This document shows, one piece after another, positions 1-10,242 of a stretch of 64,000 nt of DNA. The position numbers were made by a program, and so were the translations under genes. Origin of the DNA: Maratus speciosus (lineage: Eukaryota; Arthropoda; Arachnida; Araneae; Salticidae); the NCBI GenBank assembly GCA_963932465.1, contig OZ010787.1, positions 11,715,284 through 11,779,283 of the forward strand, written 5' to 3'. Every line of letters starts with the position of its first letter. The first letter of the stretch is position 1. Below the pieces are notes generated by a model. The model saw only the letters and a program-made list of their open reading frames with translations, was not told the origin of the DNA and searched no databases.

Positions 1-189
1 AACTCTGAATCTCAGCATGTACCCTGTATGTATGGCGTTGATTTTTTATCAAGATACTCTGGATGTAGTCCATATGCTGGCGATTTATTGACTACGTGGA
101 TTCCACATGTGGTGAGATTCGTGATATCCAAAAAGGTCTACCAGAGGATGCTGGTTAAATTTAGAAATCTTCCTTTATATAACAATTGA
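1..189 (+). other. Open frame entering from the left edge, unrecognised
   Basis: Frame 1 is open from the first base to a TGA at 187-189 (62 codons), with no start in the window. Base composition at 1-130 is clearly less AT-rich than what follows. The translation includes a Cys/Tyr-rich stretch (CMYGVDFLSRYSGC) and later TTWIPHVVRFV. I do not recognise it. It could be the end of a coding exon or part of an old transposon. No convincing splice donor was found, so the coding call is weak. Confidence 0.2.
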
Positions 190-903
190 AACAGAGAGTA
201 AAATTATCATTTATTATAAGAGCACGTTTTAAATTACCTTTATCACCACACACAATTATTTTGTCATCTAACATGTCAGTTGAAAAAGACAGATGAAAAA
301 AAAATTTGAATCAGTTGTAAAGAAATAGATTATCATAATTCTCACAAGAGCCTGATTCTTACAATTGTTAATAAAATTTAAATATCAAGAACGGTATTAT
401 TTTCAAAAAGAATAAATTGCAAACCTACAGTGCCTGCGGAGTGTCAAATTACGTAGGACTCCCATGAAACGCAGTGAGACACCACGGAATCCCCAATTTT
501 TATTTCTTTTTCCAATTTAATTGCAAAAAAGGGTTTTTTAAAAATTACTTTATGTATTTTATGTAGATTAAATGAAAAAATAGAAAAGTAAAGCTAACTT
601 AATTGAAGTTTAAAAATACGGTATTACTGCACAGGTCACTGTTTCTTATGAAAACAAACTATTAAGATATCAAGTTAAAATAAAATAAAATAGGATACAT
701 TTACCCTTATAAGTAGACTATTTTTTATTTACACTGTAACAATTTAATAACGTTTAATTACAAAATACGAGACCCAACTCAATTTATTATTTCGATGAAA
801 ACAGGGATTCAAAATACAGAGTGTATCCACTATTTAGCTCGCAGGCTATCAAAGCCTGAGAGCTAATGTGCCCGCAGGTTCCGTATATACGTATGTATGT
901 ATG
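190..903. other. AT-rich DNA without a recognisable gene
   Basis: No supported gene. A GC-richer patch lies at about 427-500, but every frame through it closes quickly. From about 880 the sequence (TATGTATGTA) is the left edge of the repeat that resumes at 1962. Confidence 0.4.
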
Positions 904-905
904 TA

Positions 906-1961
906 CAGTCGTGGAAAAAAAAAGTAAACACCCTCTACTAACTTCTCAAAAAATTATCGTAGAAGAAGGTTACTGGTACCGAACGATTGGAAATAACGTC
1001 TACTTTTAAACGATGTATATAAAATTTGCTTGCCATCTACATATTAAGACGAACCATAACTTTGTTTTTTTCAATAGCAGTACACAATTCTGACAGCATA
1101 AATGAACTCTACACCCTTCAATTAGTCTAAAAATAAATTTTTATGCAATTCGTACCATAAGTTTCCGAGAAATTAATTATTTTAAAACGAGCGTATTTTA
1201 AGGGCTGTATCCAAATTGAAGTTCGGTACTCGATTGTTAACCGAGAGAGCTCCCTTCTTGATCAAGGCACCTTAAGCAGTCAATTAAGCCTGTTAGATTA
1301 CAGGATAGCATAAGAAATTTCAAAATATTTAGTCACTTCTATCATAGACGGCCCCTTAAACCATCATTTTGCCGTTTTTTAAGCATAATTTGAAAACTAC
1401 TTGGAAGAAAAATGTGAAATTTTGGATTTCCATAAAGCAGGACTTAATAAATCTGAATCCTTCAAAAAAATTGTAGATTGCAATTCATTATTTTTTTAAA
1501 TATTAATTTCATGATTCATAATTCATATCAGAAAATTATAAAAATTGCAAATTCAACGTCTTTATGTTTGGGTATATTCGTATTATTGTTACACAAAAAA
1601 TCAGAACATTAGGATAATAATTTCAGAAGTTATAAATAAAAATACGAAAATATAATTTAACATTACAAGTACTAAATTTTGAATGTTTATAATTCAAAAA
1701 CTTAACGTTCAAATGACTTTAAATTTGGTGTCAAGGCATAGTTTGAATCAAAGATTTGAAATATCTCGTTAAAATTGGGTATTGCCATTGAAAAAAATGA
1801 AGTTTGGATTCGTTTTAATATGTAGATGGCCCCCTAAGCAAATTTTATATACATCATTTAAAAGTAGACTTTATATCCAATCGCTCGGTACCAGTAACTT
1901 TCGTCTACGATAATTTGTTGAGGACTTAGTAGGGGGTGTTTACTTTTTTTTTCCACGACTG
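906..1961. mobile_element. Non-autonomous mariner-type element with long terminal inverted repeats
   Basis: Begins CAGTCGTGGAAAAAAAAAG and ends with the reverse complement. A TA dinucleotide flanks both ends (904-905 and 1962-1963), the target duplication of the Tc1/mariner superfamily. The inverted repeats run about 180-190 bp (906-1090 and 1775-1961) with scattered mismatches. The roughly 700-bp interior is AT-rich and has no transposase, so this is a MITE-like derivative. It sits inside the tandem repeat at 1964-2560; the related site near 2226-2250 lacks the insertion. Confidence 0.85.
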
Positions 1962-1963
1962 TA

Positions 1964-2560
1964 CGTAACGCTGTAACCCTTGACAGAAATATCCGATTTG
2001 CTTAAAATTTTGGATATAGGTTCATTCTGATAAGGCACTTCCCTGATTAGTTTTGGGGGTTCATTGGTTAAGCATAAAAGGGGGGGGGCGGTGGCTAATC
2101 CCCCTTAATTAAGATAAATGGGTTTTTTCATGCAGAATTATCCTATTTGCTTTCAATTTGGGATACCGGTTTATTCTGATAAGGCGCTTCCATGATTTGA
2201 TTTGGTAATCATGATTTCATACGTACGTATGTATGCACGTAACGCGGTAACCCTTGACAGAAATGTCCGATTTGCTTCAAATTTTGGATATAGGTTCATT
2301 CTGATAAGGCACTTCCCTGATTAGTTTTGGAGGTTCATTGGTTAAGCATAAAAGGGGGGGAGGGCGGTGGCTAATCCCCCTTAATTAAGATAATTGGGTT
2401 TTTTCATGCAGAATTATCCGATTTGCTTTCAATTTGGTATACCGGTTTATTCTGATAAGGTGCTTCCATGATTTGATTTGGAGGTTCATGGGTTCAGTAT
2501 AAAGGGGGGAAATGAGGGAGCTAGACCCCCTCAATTTACCTAAATGGGTTTTTTGTCGAA
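1964..2560. repeat. Tandem repeat, about 274-bp dimer of two related half-units
   Basis: A half-unit containing 'gatttgctt..aatttgg..ggtt(c/t)attctgataagg' starts at about 1993, 2141, 2266 and 2417. Alternating spacings of about 148 and 125-151 bp suggest a two-part higher-order unit. G-tracts (2081-2089, 2354-2361) recur at matching positions. It continues to the left of the mariner insertion at 906. Confidence 0.75.
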
Positions 2561-3575
2561 TTCTTTATTTTTCGGAGGGCATTATTCTTTGAAATAAGAG
2601 TATAATATACAATTAGTGTGAATAGCCTGAGAGCTCAATGCCATCAGTTTAACTGGACACTTTCCTTTTTATTTCACTGTTCTTCTTGACTTTTTAGACT
2701 TCAACACTAGTTGGTGCATTGGAATTGTGCGAGCATACCAAATAGACATCATACAGAATAAACCCGTTATTCCACTGATTTCATAGTTTGCGATACCTTC
2801 TTTTAACACCTTATCAAATCTACAACTTTTTTTTTTATTATCGGTACATGCTTCTCTTTTTTATTCGAATTTCGTATCGCATCAATAAGATCGTTATAAT
2901 TGTGTTGAATCAGTTGTGTTAGTGGTTGATAAAGTTTAATAAAGGTTTTGATAAAGGTGATAAAGTTGCTTTAAATGATTAGATTACATTTTAAAACATT
3001 TTAATTAGTCAGAAACAATGTGTTATGCTAAATTTGAACATTACACGAATATTTGTTCTTAAAAACAAAATAAGTTCAAGCAGTTTAACTATTCCTCCTT
3101 TGTGTATAAGATATTCGTCAAATAACGTTGAACACTAAGAAAGAATAAGCTAGTTAAAGTTTATTGGTTTTTAATTGATTGAGAATTTAGCCGAATCTGC
3201 GTGGATACCAGGGGAATTCAGGATTGCAATTCCTTGTGGTGACATGCTCACATTGGAAGTTTAGCCCAACTAAGGTTCTGATTGTAAAAGCTATCGTTAT
3301 ACATTTCGATATCGAAGAAGTCTTTGTATCCATGGCAAAAATATTTTTCTCCTGGTGTTGTTCCTACACAAACGATATCAAAATCTCATCAATGATGCTT
3401 AGTATTGAGCCATATCCCTTTAAGACCGGAAGATTTTTGGTAAAAATGAAAAGTTTTGGTGGTTTCCCCTAGTTAATAGAATCCTGTTTGATTGAAAAAA
3501 ATGTAAAAAAAAAATATCCGATGTCAGGTTACGACAAGGGAGGATCCACGAAATTCTCTGGTTGCAGACTCTACT
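2561..3575. other. Intergenic DNA with one short minus-strand open frame
   Basis: Mostly AT-rich with no recognised gene. On the minus strand a 45-codon frame at 3385-3248 reads DFDIVCVGTTPGEKYFCHGY and then an aromatic/acidic-rich stretch (KDFFDIEMYNDSFYNQN). It has a protein-like composition but no start codon, and I do not recognise the family. The overlapping plus-strand frame at 3224-3472 is probably its shadow. Confidence 0.3.
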
Positions 3576-3579
3576 TTAA

Positions 3580-3877
3580 CCCTTAGTTGCTGTTAGTGGT
3601 CTCACAGAGCGCTGTTTTTTTCCAATTTTTACAGTTTAACTTCTAATTTTCAGTTTAACTATAGATACTGGTTAAATTTTGTTTCTTTCAGAACCTAGTA
3701 CTACCACTAGAGACTTCTGAATAGGTGAATTTTAAATATAATAGTCCTGTACATAAAGTTTAGTACAGAAATAGTACTTTAGGGGTTAATGTAGCTTTTT
3801 ATTCATCTTTAGATTAAGTGGTTTCACAGACCGCTCACAGCAGTTATGCGGAATTTTTTGTCAAAGCAGTTAAGGGT
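3580..3877. mobile_element. piggyBac-like MITE, copy 1
   Basis: About 298 bp, starting CCCTTAGTTGCTGTTAG and ending with the imperfect complement AGCAGTTAAGGGT, flanked by TTAA (3576-3579, 3878-3881). TTAA is the piggyBac target. A subterminal motif resembling GCGGTCTGTGAGACCGC lies near each end. Related copies are at 6260-6553 and 42860-43145. No coding capacity. Confidence 0.65.
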
Positions 3878-4090
3878 TTAATCGCACAAAAAGAGAAAAA
3901 TGTTTTTTTCTCTTTCTTTAGGATCACCTACACAATTGTGTAGGTCAGGTCTTAAAGGGTTAGAGATAGATTGCCTCTATACAACACCATCCTATAAAGA
4001 TAATGCCTCTAAACTGGTAACGCTCAATTGTATGACGTAGTAGTAGATAGGCCAACTTTTTAATGTCTACATACATTCGCTCTTTTATGC

Positions 4091-4482
4091 AGTGCGCCCG
4101 TAAAGTCATGGTGCACTTTTGATCGGCCATAGAAAATCAACGAAACAAGATGGAAATGTGAAATTTTCACCAAATAAAAGAAAAACTCTCCAAGTTTCAC
4201 ACCTGTTTAGTGCAGATTGACGTGACCTCCATTTGTTGCCATACACACATGTAAACGATATTCAAGTTCTTCCCACACACAGTTAAGGACGTCTGGTGTA
4301 ACAGAGTGAATAACGTCTGTGATTTTCTGTTTCAAATCGAGGCCACATCGAACTGCACCGAACAGGTATGAAACTTGGGGAGTAATTTTTTTTTTAATTT
4401 AGTGAAGGTTTCACATTTCCATCTTGTTTCGTTCATTTCCTGTGACCGGTCAAAAGTGCACCACGACTTTACGGGCACAGTG
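4091..4482. mobile_element. Deletion derivative of a mariner-like element
   Basis: Inverted termini GTGCGCCCGTAAAGTC (left) and GACTTTACGGGCACAG (right) continue into arms of about 120 bp, including matching 'aaacaagatggaaatgtgaaa' and its complement. A TA follows the right end at 4483-4484; the left TA is less clear (about 4087-4088). Between the arms is the C-terminal piece of a transposase (4207-4338, minus). The element is therefore an internally deleted relic, not a random hairpin. Confidence 0.7.
4207..4338 (-). pseudogene. C-terminus of a mariner/IS630-type transposase
   Basis: The last 43 codons of a transposase, ending in TAA at 4209-4207. The frame reads DLKQKITDVIHSV, then VWEELEYRLHVC, then ATNGGHV. 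This fits the C-terminal tail seen in many arthropod mariner-like proteins, where a WxELDYRLDVCR-type block is followed by TNGAHIEHL. The catalytic DDE/D domain is missing entirely; the flanking DNA is already the terminal inverted repeat. Non-functional. Confidence 0.6.
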
Positions 4483-4564
4483 TACAGCATTAGCTTTGTA
4501 AATTCATTGTGAGAAATTTTATTTATGATTATGAGTTTTAAAAATGGTGCACACATGTGTTGTA

Positions 4565-5490
4565 GAGGAAAGTAGGGGAATGGCGCTCACTTAAGGGAAA
4601 ACATGAATATCTAGTCAAATTTAGACAAAAAAATCAATATTTTATTAACGAAGTATAACTCCAAAGCATAAGGAACAATTTGCAATCAACTAATTTACAT
4701 AAAAGTTTAAGGAATTTTTTTTATCGTTTTATTTAAATAACCATCGATTGATCGGTGATGCCCGACATGGTAGGGTAATTGCGCTCAGGGTTTGAATACA
4801 ACATTTAAGTAAAACAAAAGTCGCATATGTAGTTGTGTGAGCTGTTCACTCCACTGCAGACTTTTTGAGACCACTTTACACGTATTGTGCACACAAAATG
4901 TGTTATACATACAGTGGGCTACTTTTTTTTAATTTAGATTTTTTGATTTTCACCACTTTTTTGAAATCGTAAAATTCTCCTTGTTTAATGACATATTAAT
5001 TAAGGCGAAAACAGGGGAATTTTACCATTTCAAAAAAGTGGTGTTAATCAATAAATTTGAATTTAAAAAATGTTGCCCATTGGCAACACTTCTTCTGGAA
5101 TTCCACGCGAGCGCCGTTACCCGTTATCGCCATGTTGGGTTTTAATGCATTATAATTGACGTAACAAGGTACTTCAAAAATAAATAAAAGCATGAAAGTA
5201 CAGCTAAATGTATATATTTTGTAGACATAATGAGTAAATTAATATTTGAAAATAAGAGTGTACACTTACCTTCAAGTTAGATGTTGTAGAATTTTATAAT
5301 AAAACAACTGCAAACTAATAACGTGAGGACACAAAAATACTTTCCTTCCGACGGTCACTATATCCTTACGGGGAACTTACGATGAAGTTCGCAAGGTGCA
5401 GGTACCAATCGCACGTTTTCAATTCTATTCTGTTTAGAGATATTGGGTGAGCGGGATTGCCCTTCTGAGCGTCATTACCCTACTTTCCCC
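4565..5490. mobile_element. TA-flanked pogo-like non-autonomous element with iterated end motif
   Basis: Ends match as G(A/G)GGAAAGTAGGG(G/T)AATG with TA at 4563-4564 and 5491-5492. The motif GGGTAATGGCGCTCA is present in the left terminus and recurs in variant form near 4773 (GGGTAATTGCGCTCA), 5105 and 5445-5490 in both orientations. No transposase is visible. It shares its architecture with the elements at 5840, 13346, 22851 and 56846. Confidence 0.7.
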
Positions 5491-6259
5491 TACCTCTTTG
5501 TAAACTTAACCCGGGATAACTCGCTGCTGAGATTTTCTCTCACAGTCGTACTTTTTTTAAGACTCTTATTTAAACGATTTTTCATTTTAATTAAAATTTC
5601 AAAATGTTATTTCAATTATTTTACCTCTTTTGTGAATAAAAGTACTAAGCCAAACAAAAAAAGTTGATATTAAGTTAATGTAAAGTAAAAGAAAAGCAAT
5701 TGGGCACCGTGAGAGAAATTCTCACTAGCGAGTTCTCCCGGGTTAATTATAAAACAGAAGACAAAGTAGCCATTTTTGTCTTTCCAAAAGATGAAGAACT
5801 GAAAATGAAATGGCTTCCTGCTAGTAATAAGAAGGATTAGAGAAAGTGGGGGTAAAGATAGGCACTTTTTATACATTTTTATTTTTAACGCACACATTGT
5901 CCTAAACTTCTGCAATGAGTGGTTAAAATGTTAGATTAGAATCTTAGGAAACTGCGATCATCAACCGACATTCTGTCAAACTATAATCCTGTAAGAAATT
6001 GCAATTTAAGAAAAACCTTGCTCTGTGTATTTTTGCTCATCGGTTGTGGTAAAAGTACGCAGTGATGAGGCAAAGATACGCACTGCGTATTTTTGCCCCA
6101 TTACTGTGAGTTTTTGCCCCATTTCCAATAAAACGAATGAGTTAAGCAAAAGCATTAGTAAATTTCACTAGTATTTATAGTTAAACTGAAAATTGTAAAA
6201 TAAAAAATGAAAAAAAAAATAAATAAACAGTGGTCTGTGAGATCGCAAATAGCAGTTAA

Positions 6260-6553
6260 CCTCTAACTACTATGACAAGAATTGTTGCATAAATACTGTG
6301 AGCTGTCCCAAAGACACCTTGACCGTAGAATGAATAAAGGGGTTGACTGACTCATAAGATACTGTTTTTGCGCTAAACTTTATATAAAGGCCTATTATAA
6401 AAAAATTCTCATTTAGAAATCTTTAGCGATATTACTAAGTTTCCAAACAAATCAAAATTAAACTAACATCAATATTTAAATTGAAATTTACAAGTTAAGC
6501 TATGAAAACTGAATATAGCAGCGGTCTGTGAGACCGTTAACAGGAGTTAAGGG
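6260..6553. mobile_element. piggyBac-like MITE, copy 2, beside a truncated copy
   Basis: Starts after TTAA at 6256-6259 and ends GAGTTAAGGG before CTAA (a decayed TTAA). The interior aligns with the 42860 copy ('gaatgaataaa', 'ctcataagata', 'aagtttccaaac', 'gcggtctgtgagaccg'). About 6155-6255 is the right half of another copy ('ttaaactgaaaattg...ggtctgtgagatcgc') joined head-to-tail through the shared TTAA. Confidence 0.55.
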
Positions 6554-6795
6554 CTAAGACTTAAAATCGTTTTATGAAACAAGAATATTAATTTTTAAAA
6601 GTAGGTAGGTAGATACCTACGTTCTATATTGAAGAAAAACTTAACTTGAAAAAGGTAGTTAACTAGCTTATATTAGTTAAGTAGCTATTATATTTTATAC
6701 AATATAAAAAATAAAACTTTCTACAACGTAATTGTGGAAAGCTTTGCATCTAGCTAAAACGATAGGACAAAGCACCGAACTTGTGCGTATCTTTG

Positions 6796-6867
6796 CCCCA
6801 AGACGGATGCGTACTTTTACCCCAAGACGGATGCGTACTTTTACCCCAAGACGGATGCGTACTTTTA
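6796..6867. repeat. 24-bp minisatellite, three identical units
   Basis: Three perfect copies of a 24-bp unit (CCCCAAGACGGATGCGTAC followed by TTTTA). The unit is an iterated form of the subterminal motif of the surrounding TIR element. Open frames on both strands here (RRMRTFTP repeated; VKVRIRLG repeated) are by-products of a period divisible by three. Confidence 0.85.
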
Positions 6868-7283
6868 CCCCATTCTGCAGTATTTTACTTAACCGGCTAC
6901 TGACAAGTTTAAACAAATGCGGTCGAGATAAACTATACGGCATTTAGAAGCTATAGAGCTTCCGTTCTCCACTGAATTTTTGGACGTACAAATTCGAAGT
7001 ATTGTCAGCTAAACAACAAAGTGATTATTTAAAAAGTCCTTCCGGCCAGTGCCGGGAGGAAGAGGTAGCTTTCATATTCCTTATTTTAAAAAAGCCAACT
7101 TATATTATTCAAACACACGGAGCTCAATTTAGTGGAAACCGAATATAGGAGATTCAATACTAATTTTTATCAATACTAAACCATTATGAATGAGAATTTC
7201 GCGAAATTAGTCAGCTTTATCCAATCTGTTTTATTTAAAGTAACTTATATTTGTCTGCCAAATTCGGCGATTTCTTAAAGTGC

Positions 7284-9047
7284 CTGCCATTTTAAAACAA
7301 CATGGTGGATGAGGCTAACCAGTGAACTTGGTCGAGACCTTAGTAATTGCTGTGCACATGTTCACTCACATCGGAATCGGTTGATATATACAAGTGCTGT
7401 TGCAAGCAAAAAAACAGATTTTTCAAAATGTCAGCCACATTAGAAATTGAAACTGCTATATCTCAGCCATTTTTTAAGATAAAGACAAACAAAAAATGCT
7501 CCTGAATCCTTATATCAAGGTCAAATACTTAAGAAAGAAACCTTTTTCAATTTCTAATTTTTTTTGCACCTCACTTTAAATATACATATATTTTAATTTA
7601 ATGGCCGCCATTTTGAAACAAGATGGCTGATGAAGCTGGCCAGCGAACTTGGTCGAGATATTGATGTATACTATCCACATGCGTTCTTACATCGAAATAG
7701 GCGAATATGTGTGGTATCGCGTGAGAAATACAAGATCGTTTCAAAATGTTAGCCATGCTAGAAATTCAAAGTGCTATAATTCAACCATTTTTTAAGATAT
7801 AAACAAAAGAACAAATTTTCAGAAACAAAAACTGCTCCGGAATCTTTGTATCAAGGCCAAACACATAAAAAAAATCTTTTTCATTTTCCAATTTTTAATA
7901 CCTCATTTCAAATTTTAAATTTAATTTTTTTAATGGCAACCCTTTTGAAACGAGATGGCGAATGAAGCTGGCCAACGAACTTGGTCGAGACATTGGTATG
8001 TACTATGTACAGACCAAATTACATCCAAATCGGTTCATAAATACGCCTGTTATTGCGTGACAAAAATCAGGTCGTTTTAAAATGTCAGCCACAATAGAAA
8101 TTCAAAATGCTATAACTCAGCCATTTTTTTAGATATAGACGAAACAAAGAATGTTCCGCAATCTTTGTATTAAGGTCAAACACATACGAAAAAAATCTTT
8201 TTCATTTTCCAATTTTTTGGTATCTCATTTTAAATTTTAATTTTTAAAATTTTTTTAAATGGCCGCCATTTTGAAACAAGATGGCGGATGAAGCTGGCCA
8301 ACGAACTCGGTCGAGATATTTGTATGTACTATGTACTCACCAAGGTACATCCAAATCGGTTCATAAATACGCCTGTTATCACGTGACAAATATCAGAACG
8401 TTTCAAAATGTCAGCCACGCTAGAAATTCAAAATGCTATAACTCAGCCATTTTTTAAGATATAGACAAAACAAAAACTGCTCCGGAATTTTTGTATAAAG
8501 GTCAAATACATAAGAAAAAAATATTTTTTCAATTTTCAATTTTTTGGTACCACTTTTCAAATTTAAATTTTTCTTAAAAATTTAAATGGCCGCCAATTTT
8601 AAACAAGATGGGGGAAGAAGCTGGCCAACGAACTCGATCGAGACATTGGTATGTACTATGTATAAACGAAGTTACACCAAATCGGTTCATAAATACGCCT
8701 TTTATCGCGTGACAAAGTTCAGGACGTTTCAAAATGTCAGCCACGCTAGAAATTCAAAATGCTATAACTCAGCCATTTTTTAAGATATAGACGAAACAAA
8801 AACTGCTCCGGAATCTTTGTATAAAGGTCAATTACATAAGAAAAAAATATTTTTACATTTTCAATTTTTTGGTACAACTTTTCAAATTTTAAATTTTTTA
8901 AAACTTTTTAAATGGCCGCCATTTTGAAACAAAATGACGGATGAAGCTGGTCAACGAACTCGGTCGAGACATTGGTCTGTACTATGTACACACCGAATTA
9001 CATCCAAATCGGTTCATAAATACGAGAGTTACAGTGTGACAAATGTC

Positions 9048-9048
<1 letters not shown>
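7284..9048. repeat. Satellite-like array, six units of about 326 bp
   Basis: Units start near 7284, 7604, 7934, 8262, 8588 and 8914 with 'ggccgccattttgaaacaagatgg', followed by 'gaagctggcc(a)acgaact(c/t)ggtcgagac', 'atccaaatcggttcataaatacg' and 'aaaatgtcagccac'. Spacings are 320-330 bp. The first unit is the most divergent and the central and right units the most alike. The last unit stops at a (TA)n tract. Short open frames in it are not genes. Confidence 0.9.

Positions 9049-9085
<37 letters not shown>
9049..9085. repeat. (TA)n microsatellite
   Basis: About 18 uninterrupted TA units that truncate the last 326-bp satellite unit. Confidence 0.95.
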
Positions 9086-9087
<2 letters not shown>

Positions 9088-9410
9088 ATTTTGAACGGAG
9101 GGTGGTTTCGGGGTGTGGGGGTTATCGATCATGATGATCGATGAAAATATACCAAAATTTTTTGAAATCGCTTTCCTCCGAACGGCTGCAATAGGTAGCT
9201 TTTTGTAATGAAAGCTACCTAAAATATTAGATAAAGATGCAAAAATTTAATCTTACCTCATTTTCTTGGCACGGAGTGCTACTTTTTTCACAAGGTTTGA
9301 ACACACAACTACTACGCTTGAGACTAAATTACCACCTAGCGGTCATGATTCTAGAAATGTTTTTTTCATATTAAATAAGCCAGTGGGTATCTTTACCCCC
9401 ACCTACTCTA

Positions 9411-10242
9411 TGTTCCACCAAACAATCTCGGGTTTGTTTTTATTGCTGCTTTATGAGCTTTATTTTTTGTTTTTATGATAAATAAAACTGAAAGTGAATG
9501 AATGAAAATAACTGTGTAAATTGAGCGTGTATGATTAATCGATTTTTTTTAACGTTGTCGGAGGAAATACTTTGAAAATGAATCCATATAAAAATTTCAA
9601 ATACTTTGAAAACACAACAGCAAGTAAGAGTTAACTTTCTTTCATTTTGGGTCAGTTTTAGATTTAAGTATCTCGAGATCCACTTGAAGGCAATCCGAAA
9701 CATGACCAGAAATGACATGACCACACTCGAACCCAAAATATTTAAAACCGAATCGACAAAGAAACTAGAAATAAGAAGAAATAACTGTCATATTTCAGTG
9801 TCATTGAGAAAAAATAATGCGAAATCATGTTTAAAATATAAATTTTATATTTAAAAAAAATGAATATATATGCGCTCATTCGATATAAAGTAGGTCTCAT
9901 CTGAAAGAATACTGCGGTTTTACTTTTGAAAAACCAAGTGCACCCAAACCCGAATTTTAAGGACAAAAACACAACCCAAAACCGACCCCCACCTAAAAAA
10001 AAATAGAGTCAACCCGACCAGACCTGTGAGACAGGTCCTGTTGAAATCGGGTTGCACGAATCGATGCAGGATTCTAGTTCGGGTTAGGTTGCGGGTCAAC
10101 GAAAATTTTGTCAGGATAGGGTTGTCAAATGAAATTTTTTGGTTTAAATTTAGTATAAATCGATAGGCGCAGGACTCTAGGCCGAAGGTACGGCAATATA
10201 AATACAATTTTATTACTTATCGATGTATAATATATGCGTATA
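9411..10242. repeat. Non-coding stretch with degenerate CGGGTT-type repeats
   Basis: No supported gene. Between about 9930 and 10130 the sequence is built from variants of 'acccgaa', 'acccgacc' and 'gggtcaac' on alternating strands. Similar DNA lies at 21425-21490 with 21690-21760, and at 34075-34235, pointing to one dispersed repeat family. A long minus-strand open frame here (10207-9920) is low-complexity and not credible. Confidence 0.45.

Larger units (their letters stand above)
5840..9408. mobile_element. 3.6-kb TIR element carrying tandem arrays
   Basis: Left end GAGAAAGTGGGGGTAAAGAT and right end (complement) GAGTAGGTGGGGGTAAAGAT, flanked by TA at 5838-5839 and 9409-9410. Variants of the terminal motif (GGGGCAAAGATACGC, GGGGTAAAAGTACGC) recur at about 6045-6120 and 6785-6870. 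The interior holds piggyBac-like copies (6130-6553), a 24-bp minisatellite and a 326-bp satellite. Either one element captured or expanded the arrays, or the two ends belong to different copies. No transposase was identified. Confidence 0.55.

Noticed and set aside
6695..6947. Repeated RRMRTFTP / VKVRIRLG peptide as a repeat protein
   Set aside because: Explained by a 24-bp minisatellite that reads open on both strands.
7284..9048. CRISPR-like array
   Set aside because: The 326-bp units are tandem with no short repeat/unique spacer pattern, and the sequence is eukaryotic.
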